Shown here: positions 55,754 to 64,000 of the stretch, piece by piece
Layout: each line of letters begins with the position of its first letter
How positions within the stretch are numbered: the first letter of the stretch is position 1
Origin: Colocasia esculenta
Taxonomy: Eukaryota > Streptophyta > Magnoliopsida > Alismatales > Araceae
DNA: 64,000 nt
Direction: 5' to 3'
NCBI GenBank assembly: GCA_014218235.1
Contig: CM024755.1
Span: forward strand, 82,529,960 to 82,593,959
Notes under the pieces: model-generated
Database searches by the model: none
What the model saw: only the letters and a program-made list of their open reading frames with translations
What the model was told of the DNA's origin: nothing
Translations under genes and position numbers: made by a program

Positions 55754-57412
55754 ATGGAACATGGTGGAGCTCCTCCTTCCAAGAGACCAAGAATTGAAGG
55801 ATTTCTGAGGCTTAACAAGGTGGAGGGACACATCTGCAAGCTCATTCAAGCCAAATTGGTGAGTAGATGTGATTTTGCCTTGAATTTATCATGTTCTTGC
55901 TTGTTCCTGGTGTTCTTATGTTGTTCTTATTCTTATGCTTATTCTGGTTTTCTCTTTTCTTTCTTTCTTTCTTTTCTTCTTCTTTACCATGGCCGAACCA
56001 TCCTAACCCATATACCCATGACCAAATTCTAACCTCCATCATATGACCAAATTCACCTATCCCATGTCCAAACTCCCATGCGCCACCTTCATCATGGCCA
56101 AATCTACCCATGATCAAATCATCCATGTGCCTCCATGCATGCGCCACCTCCATATGGCCAATAAAAACCTATAGGATTATCCCCTCTTCCCGAGCACTAG
56201 TCGATACATGCATCTCCCATGGCTCCAAAAACTAACCTCCTATATAAGCCTTGACATGAAATCCATCCTTTCTAGGTGGGGCATCCAAAACTTAGCCGTC
56301 CACGCCAAACGCTACCATGAAATCCACTTAGATTGGGCGGCTATGGGGGCTCTTGTTGAACTATGGCATCCACAACCCACACCTTTCCTTTCAAAACCTT
56401 CGAAGCCACAATTCTATTGGAAGAAGTTGAACTCTTATTAGCCTTGAAGCAGATGAGCAGAGGCAACAAAGAGGATATGGATATCATGCCAAGGGGAGTT
56501 ACTTGCAAAGAGGCACTTGAAGGCTTCATGGGGAGCGAAAGGGCGGCCCAAGACGTCCAAGCCGTAAAGGGAATAAACTTGCAAAAACTGGCAGCTTGGA
56601 CCATAAAGGAGCTACCAAAGGTGGAGGATGATGCGAAGCTAGAGAAGGTGATGAGAGGATTTGCCATATGCCTTGCGGGAGCGCTCCTCTTTCTGTTCGT
56701 GGACAATGTACTCGAAGAGGAACAATTGAGTGCGATATGTGGCATACGGGAATGAGAGAGGTTGGGACCGTCGGTGCTAGCCTTCCTCTACAACGGGCTT
56801 ACGGCGGCGAGCTTGAGTAAGCCTCCCTATGGATCTATGCTATTGTTCACATGTTGGATTGACCTACACTTCAACTTTGATTTCAACAACGAGGCGACAA
56901 GCTCATCCCGGATCTTCTTCAAGAGCCCACTCCGACATATGGACGGCCTAGTGGAATTAGAAGGACACGTTGCTAATTGCGTGCCTCAACTCAAGACATG
57001 GGCGGACTGGCGTGATCACCTCCGAAGCATGACAAGAAACGCCTTCACTTGTACTCCGGCGCCACTTCTATCCAAGGATTTGTAGACGAGGCTAGCACTC
57101 GGCATGGAACTGCGGCAAATCGGGGCGACTGAGTTTGTGCTGTACAATACACACCGCTGCCTTTCTCAACTAGGGCTGTAGAGACGCAACTTTGAGAGGC
57201 TGTCTCATCTAGTGCTGATCAAGATGAGGGAGCTTGGAACCAACGGCGACGGAGAAGAGGTGGGCACCATCAAGGCGCTCTGGAAGATTTGTACCTTCAG
57301 ATGGCTGGTCCCAAATGTTGAAGAGGTGGAGGGTGACTGGATGAAGTATGTAAGGGAATTGGTGAAATTGTGGTCCAAGGTGGCCGTTTGTAACCGCCAC
57401 GATTATTCCCTT
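55754..57412 (+). pseudogene. PMD-like gene 1, TE-associated, degenerate
   Basis: The first exon may run from the ATG at 55754 (MEHGGAPPSKRPRIEGFLRL, with an NLS-like SKRPR) to a GTGAGT donor at 55858. Further frames at 56363-56755 and 56762-57085 read as one region. They contain LEKVMRGFAICLAGALLFLF, LGPSVLAFLYNGLTAASLSK, PYGSMLLFTCWIDLHF and WADWRDHLRS. Then come LALGMELRQIGATEFVLYN and ALWKICTFRWLVPN (57100-57400) in changing frames. The pattern of a Gly-containing hydrophobic helix, a LAFLYNGL repeat-like helix and a W-rich end resembles a plant mobile domain, but the match is loose. Stops and shifts make it a likely pseudogene. Promoter context matches gene 2. Confidence 0.45.
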
Positions 57413-57514
57413 AATAAGAAAGTAATCACATCCTTTATACGACCAAAACACATGTTTATCATGATTGTAACTTCCAAAAGACTGTGATTTTTTCTTTAAA
57501 AATTGACCCTCGGG

Positions 57515-57760
57515 TGAGCTTGTTGAATCGTGATGGACACATGCATCGTGCTTTAAACATTGATCCGCGACCATCTGAATTGTCGCGCTTTATAGAAACT
57601 ACGACCACTTACCCCATCGTGTTCGAAATTGTACTTCAAATTTTCAAATCGCGTGCCTCAAATTTAGCACCGGGGTAATGATGGGTTTCTGAATCGCGAC
57701 GATGGCCTCCGTTGCGTATCAAATATGAATACCGAAATAGCGACGACTGTGTCCGTCGCG
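57515..57760. repeat. CGCGAC / GTCGCG modules upstream of PMD gene 2
   Basis: Includes AATCGTGATGGACACATGC, CCGCGACCATCTGAATTG then TCGCGC, AATCGCGACGATGGCCTCCG then TTGCG, and GCGACGACTGTGTCCGTCGC, whose GCGACG/CGTCGC arms are perfectly complementary around 8 nt. TTTTAAAT at about 57754 is the nearest TATA-like sequence. Confidence 0.65.
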
Positions 57761-57904
57761 TTTTAAATTACTCCGGAAGCCTCCACAAAACACCCGAGAG
57801 CCCCTTCTGCTCTCTCTTTTGCCACTCTTGACCTTCTCAGCTCTCTACTCTCTTCTCTCAACCCTCTCTGCTCTAGCTCTCTCAACTCTCTAGCTCCCTC
57901 TACG

Positions 57905-58189
57905 ATGGCTAAGTTGGCGGCGACCAAGTGCCGGCGAGGTGAAGGTGTAGTGGGGGAAGAAGAAGCGGTGCCGACGATGGAGGCGATGGAGGAGGTGGAG
58001 ACACTGGGCACAACTACCCGTGCGTTGGTGGAAGAATTTCTGGCTATGGAGGAGAAGATGCCGACATCAACGACGGAGGAAGAAGCTCCGGTGACCATGA
58101 ACGAGGAGGAGGAAAAGGCGGCGGCGGCATCAGGAGGACGTCTCCAGCAAGGGAGGAGGAGCCGTGAAGCACCTCTGTGGGGAGACACA
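57905..58189 (+). CDS. putative first exon of PMD gene 2 (acidic)
   Basis: ATG at 57905 opens MAKLAATKCRRGEGVVGEEE, a Glu-rich frame with EEKMPTSTTEEEAPVTMNEE. It leads to a good donor site (ACA/GTAAGTTT) at 58190. No domain. The upstream sequence is pyrimidine-rich (CTCTCTC...), as in a leader. It lies 290 bp upstream of the PMD-coding exon in the same direction, with a module cluster (58270-58365) in the presumed intron. Assignment to the same gene is inferred. Confidence 0.4.
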
Positions 58190-58269
58190 GTAAGTTTCCT
58201 ACATCTTTACCTGTGGTTTGCATATTGGAGGAGGAGGGAGTAGCCGTCGGGGCCGGAGAAGGGAGGAGG

Positions 58270-58365
58270 GTGAATCGTGACGACACCAGTTGTCGCGATT
58301 TAAGGTGTTGAATCATGACAGCTTAAGTCGTCGCATTTGAACATGAAGCGCGATTGCTGAGTTGG
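58270..58365. repeat. CGCGAC / GTCGC modules between exons of PMD gene 2
   Basis: GAATCGTGACGACACCAG then TTGTCGCGATT, CATGACAGCTTAAGTCGTCGC and GCGCGATTGCTGAG then TTGGTCGCAATTC. Confidence 0.55.
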
Positions 58366-58995
58366 TCGCAATTCAAATGGCTACCCGAGAACTGGGATTC
58401 GAGCCTATTTTGCACAATTTGAGTTATTTTTAGTGTGTTTTCCTTGTGCTGACTTAACTTTGGGCATTCTTATATGCATGGGATCATGAGGCATCGGATT
58501 CACTGGCCACTGGTGATAGAGGCGTATAGGGGTTACCCGACTTCCGGTGGGAGAGAGTGCGGGCGATGGGCTTCAGACCGATCTTGGAGATCGAGCCCTT
58601 CTACATTGACAGCCCCTTTGTCCAGGCTCTGAGGGAGCACTGGGACTGAATGAGTAGGGCATTCCTGATGCCCTGGGGGCATATGGTGCCGACTTTAGAG
58701 GATGTGACAAGGATTACTGGTCTCCGGGTAGATGGGGAGGCAATGATGGGCGTGACATATGCCGCTTACACAGAGTTCACGCATGACCTGCTGGGGTTGG
58801 AGCTAGCAAGGGTGGATGATCTCGGCGACCAGAGGATGGCTGACAGAGTGGAGTTACTGGAGAGCCTGGGACTACGGGGGGCAAGGCAGTCAAGCGATGA
58901 GTCACTGTTGGTGTTTGTGCAGCGAGCAGTGGGGCTGGCCAGGGTGGTGTACAGCCAAGACCCCCAAGACGAGGAGAAGGTAAACTGAGACCTAA

Positions 58996-61909
58996 TGTCA
59001 CACCCTGACGCGGAATATCGGAGCGCGAAGGCAGTTGCAAGTGAACGGGTATAGAGCGAGTACTAGACATCAATCCATTGAACAAGAATAAATACTAAAA
59101 CAATTTCATTCATTAATAATCTTTCAAATGTCTAGTTACAACCACTAATATCAGAGCCAACCTATTGGGCCCGATTACAATGGAATAAAGCAAAAGACTG
59201 AACTTTCAAACCTAACTACTACAACACTAAACATAGTAATAGGACACTAGGGTACTCAAGACATCCCTCCAGGTCGTTCCTGTCCTCTTGAGTGTATGGT
59301 TCATCCTCGGTCTCACTAGAGAACACAACGACAAATAATGCAGGGTGAGCGATAATGCCCAGTAGGACTTAAATCTCAGGATCAAGCATGCTTTAAGTGT
59401 TTAATGTCTTATAAAGCAGGATAACTAGAGAGAATAACGAGAAACGTATAGCAAGTACTAGAACACGATAACGAGGGACAATAGCACAATGCACGAGAGT
59501 ATAGCACGACAAGTTTTGATATCGGATTGGCCATATAACAAGATAACAAGTAAAGTTGCACAACAGTGCACAAGCCACGATAGCAAGTGTTGGTCGATAT
59601 TCTTTCAACCACGACATTCAAGTAAACCAATAATTGACTGTTTGATTAATTGATTGCCATAGATCAAATCTTGCGTGTTCATGCGTTAGGTGTATGCCAT
59701 CACCCAGATCATTAGACCCTCGAAGTTATAGCCTTTCAGGTGCTCCTCCCAAGGACCAGACCAGGCCCTTATAATGTTGCCTAGCATAGTCATATTTTTA
59801 TCGTAGACAATCAATGTAATGGCCAAATAGAGTACCAAGGAATAGATGAGAGTACTAGATGAATAGATGAGATAGTAGAGTGAACGTGAATAGATGAGCG
59901 AGTAGAGTATAGATGAGGGCTAAGGGACAATGCACGTAACCTTCCGAGTAACAGGTGATAGTAACAGTTGCACAACACGCGTACATGGTGTTGGCAGTGA
60001 GGTGGAACTCACGATCTTCCCGCTGGCCATGTTATGCACAAGTCCATAGGTCCGACGTGATTCAAGGTAAGAGCGAACTTCTATTAGCCGTTTGGATCAT
60101 ATCGATCCCTAAAGGTGTAATGGGTGTTAGGGTACAATCGGCTCGTCGACCATGTGGGAATCCATGATCAGAGGAGACTTACGGAGGCCTTGTGCAAGGG
60201 TTCACTAGTCCGGCGAAAGGAATATCCGACAGAGAGTTCACCACAAGCCAAGTAAAGTGTGTATATAAAAACAGGAACTCGACGTTCTAGAGGAATTCTA
60301 GAACAGTGGAGCGTCGATATCGGTATATAAACAACGCTAGAAACGAATACAAGTTCTTTAAAATTGGGCAATTAATATACTTTATTGCAATAAATTACCA
60401 GATACATTATGAGGTATTGTATGCCATATTTCAGCCATATATGGATGGTTCATGTGTGTGCATGTGAGAGAGAAATCATAGATAGAAAAGAAGTCGTGAA
60501 TATGTATTTTAAAGCATTCAATATAGCTCCATTTTAAAACAAGTGAGAGCAATAAATTTTATGGGTTTTCATTAAAAATCCTGTGAACGCGACGTAGGCC
60601 AGTAAGGATCGCGACAGGGTCAGGGCAGATCACGACAGGGTCCTCTACGGGTCGCGATAGGGCTATCTGCTCAGGCGGCCAGAACGCGACGGGGTCTCCT
60701 GTCGCGTTCAGAATGCGACAAGACGATGGTCGCGACGGCTCTGAGAACGCGGCGTGTCGAGCCGTCACGTTCTCAGGTACTTCACCTGAGTTCGAGCGGG
60801 AAACATGTTCTACATCGGATTGCGTGCCAACTTGACTTGTTTGGACACAGGGTACTTTGAAAAATCATAACTAATTACATAGTCGATGAAAAATCACGAA
60901 ACAAGTTGCAAATTAAAGTAGACATGTAAGGGTACTTCCAGTAAATCGGAATTAGAGAGAGAGCATGGTTCATATAGGGTTTAAACATGAGCAAGAACGA
61001 GTTATTCAGAACATGGCACAGAGAGAAAGATTGATTAAATTCGATCAGCATGCTCGATGAAATTTAGGGATTTTAAAGGCAAAAGATCCCTAACAACATG
61101 AAGTATCTACAGCAAGAATTTCGTAGCATGGGATCAAGTATTCATAGATATTTGAATTAAACATGATGTCTCGGGGTTATCATGTTTGCAGATATTCTAA
61201 AATCAAGAACAAAAGATTGGCTCGATGAAAAAGAGGGAATCAAGAGGTCTTTTGTTCCTGGTGATTGGAACTACCTACCGACGAGTTTAATTTAAATTTG
61301 CTCGTGAGAATGCCTACCTTTGACTCGATTTATATTCTAGGGCTTAGAACTCCAAGAACGAAGGAAGAAGCTTGATGGATTTTCCTCTCCTCGATTTCTC
61401 CTCCTCCTTGGCCTCTTCTCCACGTCCAAGAACCTTTGGCAACGAGCTAGGGTCAGCCAAGAGGGTTTAAGAGGTGTATTTATGCATGTATGGGTTCATA
61501 TTCCTACTTCTATTCTAATTGCTCTTTAATTACGAGATTTCCTAACTCCAACCTTCCTTCCTTGCTTTACAACCTCTATTTAGGTTAGGATGGGATCTAA
61601 ATTCATGCTAGACTATATGGAGTAGGTTTAGGAATCCAATTCCAACTCTAATTGCCACTTTTATTGCTTTAATAACCCCTTTCCAATTAGGAGCTAATTA
61701 AACTCCGAATTTAAGGTATTTTCTTATTATTCTCCCTTTGTAAATTCATATTTTGACCCAATAAGTTCTAGAGGATCCATTAAGCAAAGCCCATTACTCT
61801 TTTCCATTTAATGGGTTTATTTAATACTCTTTTTATTGAATATCCCTTTAGCTGAGTTTTTAATTTATTATTTAAATTTTTATTTTTCTCAAAAATTCAG
61901 GTTGCTACA
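58996..61909 (-). mobile_element. solo LTR (2.9 kb) in the first PMD intron
   Basis: TGTCACACCC to GTTGCTACA with the perfect TSD CCTAA (58991-58995 and 61910-61914), 12 bp past a splice donor. It contains a CGCGAC array (60585-60775) but no coding sequence. The minus orientation is suggested by the terminus TGTAGCAACC followed by an AT-rich stretch and by the array lying nearer that end than the CTCACCC-type block at about 59343. TATA candidates are ambiguous (about 60550 or 60325 on minus). Confidence 0.85.
60585..60775. repeat. CGCGAC / GTCGCG module array in the 2.9-kb solo LTR
   Basis: About ten modules: GAACGCGACGTAGGCC, GGATCGCGACAGGGTC, GATCACGACAGGGTCC, GGGTCGCGATAGGG, GAACGCGACGGGGTCTCC then TGTCGCGTTC, GAATGCGACAAGACG, TGGTCGCGACGGCTC, GAACGCGGCGTGTCGAG then CCGTCACGTTC. 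Confidence 0.75.
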
Positions 61910-62692
61910 CCTAAGGAGGTTCTTACTCTTATTTCTAGGGAAGATGTTGTTGGGGACCAAGGCGGAAGGCATTCACTGCTGATTCCTGGAGATCTTAAAG
62001 GATTTGGAGAGGGTTGGCGAGTACGCATGGGGAGCGGCATTCTTGGCACACACCTTTACTGACCTCTCCAGTAGCACCAACCATGAGACCACCATGGGCG
62101 GGTTCGCCCCTTTCCTCCAGGTACATGATCTATCCTTAAGCTTTCTTAATTTTCTGTATTAAGCTTGTTAGTCAAAATAGTCAATGTGCTTATGCATACA
62201 TGTGTGGAGTTACTATTACATCCCCCTAGGGAGGGCTATAGATGTGCGGCCAGACGCACTTCCTCTCGCCCGATGGTGGTTGCCGATGGTGATGGCGGCG
62301 TCATTCTCCGTCCAAGTGGACACCCTGTGCCATGACATTCGGGACATCCCGGCCCTCCTGGTATGTGTTATACCCTATTCCTCTCATGCATTTCTTTGTG
62401 ATGTGATATGTGACATGATGTGTGCATTGATGCAGGTAGTATGGCAGCCCTATGCGGGCATGACGGATGATGGCCAACCCTGGGTGGAGAGTGGACGACC
62501 TCATTTTAGGCAGGACCTCTGGGTCGACTGCCTGAATGAGATCGAGCTTCTTCACTTGAGGCTCGCCATGAGGACGCTCGGACTGCACCAGGTGTGGTCA
62601 GAGGAGGTGGAGCCGAAGGGGATTGGTAGGAGGACACGGGGGAAGGCCAAGAAGGTAGACTGGTGCCTTCACTTTCCCCGAGTAGTATGTTG

Positions 62693-63290
62693 ACTAACGG
62701 CGAGGAGAGATCATAGTGGAGTTCGACGCCGCAGACAGCTACGCCTACTTCCAGTGTTACCAGGAGGTGTAAGGTGATCGGGACTACATGAGGCCAGCCA
62801 GGGTATGTGATAACTGTATAATTTTTCGGGTTAAATTTCATACATTTAGTTAAATTTAGACATCAGTTGTCCATAAATAATGTACATTTAACTTTAATTT
62901 TCAAAAATTAGATTTTTAGAACATGATAGTTCATATTGGGTTAGAATACATGTTAGATTTTCATTTCTTTTAGATTAACTAATTAGAGTCATTGTGGGAA
63001 ATAAAAAGTCTTTGTAAATAAATGTTGTACATAAATAATTTTTAGCCTTATTATTACTTCTATATTTTCATAAATATCTTTTAATAATTCTTGTACTTGT
63101 AAATAAACCATGTCACATATTCCATCCCATCATATCATAGCACATCTATTTTCTCCCATCTCACCAAATCACGACACATACCCCTCCCAATTTCAATAAA
63201 TAAATATTTTAATAACAACTTAATACCCATACAACCCCATTAAATCAATTTAATAATACCTTTATTAACTTTTTTCTTTTGTCTTTTTTC
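62693..63290. other. AT-rich spacer after the PMD gene
   Basis: Some further coding-like sequence to about 62800 (a CGCCGCAGAC-containing stretch), then AT-rich DNA with no ORF or repeat recognised. Confidence 0.5.
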
Positions 63291-64000
63291 CACCAGGTCA
63301 TCTGAAGCTTCGCGAAGAAGCCTGAAGCAGCTGGAAGCTGCTCTGGCGATTTGGGCGATTTGGCTGAGGGTTTCTGGAGCTGCTGCGATGGCGGGCCGGA
63401 GCTGGCTGCGATCTGGGCCAAGCGATGTTGTGGCCATGGCAGATGGTGGCAGTGTGCGGCCGGGAGATGCAGATCAGATGGGCGGCTGAAGTCCCTGCTG
63501 GGCGCCCATGGTGCTGAGCGGATTTGGATGGCCCTGAAGATGGGCTTTGGCATGGCGGAGGCCAGGAAATGGCCGGCTAGGTCAGAGGTGACGCTGGGCT
63601 GTGCAAATGGAGGCTATGTGAGGTGGTGCTGGGATGATGGCTAGGGCTGCGTAGAAGGTGTTGGGCCCTGGTGCGATGCATGCAAGAGATGGGCTGTGAT
63701 GTGTGCGCGACCTGGAGCGGCCAGGTGTGCTGGCGGATGGCTCCGGTGCGATGCGGAGATGGAGCAAGGATCAGGTCGGCAGGAGGCGCTGTGTGGAGGG
63801 TGAAGCGACTGGGTTGGTCCGTGCGCATGTGGATTGGCTCGTGCGAAGCTGGTGGAGCTCGTGTGCGATCTGGCACATGTGGGCTGGGCGCGGTGTGAAG
63901 TGGCCAGGGTGTAGGCTGGCAAATATGTTGTGTGCGATGGCGTGATGGGCTGGGGTGTATGGAGCAGCTGGCGTGGCCGGCGACTGATGCAGTTGGAGCT
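63291..64000. other. GC-rich TGCGATG-rich sequence, unassigned
   Basis: An abrupt rise in GC content from 63290 to the window end. Short motifs TGCGATG, GCTGCGATC, GGCTGGG and TGTGCGCGAC recur. Overlapping short ORFs on both strands are typical of GC-rich low-complexity DNA, and none has a recognisable domain. It may be the beginning of another element beyond the window. Confidence 0.4.

Larger units (their letters stand above)
58530..62692 (+). pseudogene. plant mobile domain (PMD) gene, TE-associated, split by a solo LTR
   Basis: Exon A (about 58530-58979): GLPDFRWERVRAMGFRPILE, IDSPFVQALREHWD, then SRAFLMPWGHMVPTLEDVTR and ITGLRVDGEAMMGV. This is the classic start of PMD (aminotransferase-like, PF10536) proteins. 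A TGA at 58647-58649 interrupts it; it ends at GAG/GTAAAC. After the nested LTR, exon B (61939-62120) has LERVGEYAWGAAFLAHTF. Exon C (62230-62360) has LPLARWWLPMVM. Exon D (62436-62692) has VVWQPYAGMTDDGQPW and ELLHLRLAMRTLGLHQVW. All introns have GT-AG ends. PMD proteins occur as host genes (MAIN/MAIL family) and inside transposons; the surroundings favour a transposon origin. Confidence 0.75.

Noticed and set aside
63240..63945. Several overlapping 60-100 residue ORFs on both strands
   Set aside because: GC-rich sequence with few stops; no recognisable domain, leader or splice pattern.
1..64000. Ordinary host genes, tRNA, rRNA or organelle inserts
   Set aside because: None recognised by eye; tRNA-like matches are only the 12-base primer-binding sites.

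Overview
The window looks like intergenic DNA of a large, repeat-rich flowering-plant genome. This is inferred from Ty3/gypsy, Ty1/copia and CACTA elements with plant-type domains, initiator-Met-tRNA primer sites, plant mobile domain (PMD) genes with GT-AG introns, and AT-rich spacers. I cannot name the species. I recognise no ordinary host gene; almost everything is nested transposable elements. Boundaries come from LTR termini (TG...CA), target-site duplications (TSDs), primer-binding sites (PBS) and polypurine tracts (PPT) read from the sequence.

Layout. (1) 1-6228: the 5' part of a minus-strand Ty3/gypsy (Tat-like) element: LTR, leader, gag, protease with a G-patch-like tail, and start of reverse transcriptase, cut by the window edge. 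(2) 6229-8391: a G-rich tract, AT-rich DNA, and a degenerate tandem repeat with a ~243-bp higher-order period. (3) 8392-14597: a deletion-derived CACTA element with a broken transposase exon, itself hit by a probable solo LTR (11177-13471). (4) 15103-26442: a complete 11.3-kb copia element of Sirevirus type (Copia-1, TSD ACTCT) with an extra 3' ORF. (5) 26619-27504 plus 52336-52439: one LTR split by the next element. (6) 27505-52330: a minus-strand Sirevirus-type copia element (Copia-2, TSD AGAGG). Its RT is broken by a tandem LTR-internal-LTR-internal-LTR non-autonomous gypsy element (31438-42211), and its 5' LTR is split by a 4.1-kb solo LTR of the same broad family (46174-50265, TSD TCTCC). 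(7) 53434-55377: a solo LTR (TSD AATAT). (8) 55400-62700: two tandem PMD-type genes, the second carrying a 2.9-kb solo LTR (58996-61909, TSD CCTAA) in its first PMD intron. (9) 62770-64000: AT-rich spacer, then a GC-rich TGCGATG-rich stretch.

The most striking theme is shared by unrelated families. Most LTR promoters here, and the two PMD-type gene promoters, have next to the TATA box (usually just upstream) an array of short inverted-repeat modules with a central CG. The motif differs by family: CTGTCGACAG doublets in Copia-1, a 38-bp AATCGTT unit in Copia-2, TTGACGTCAA or TGGCGTCCA/TGGCCGCCA modules in several gypsy LTRs, and CGCGAC/GTCGCG modules in other LTRs and before the PMD genes. I propose these as family-specific recognition arrays, possibly paired with the accessory proteins (extra ORF, PMD proteins); this is inference.

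Quality caution: the 5' LTR and gag-pol of Copia-1 carry many one-base deletions in homopolymers, which looks like sequencing error. Several frameshifts there may not be real.
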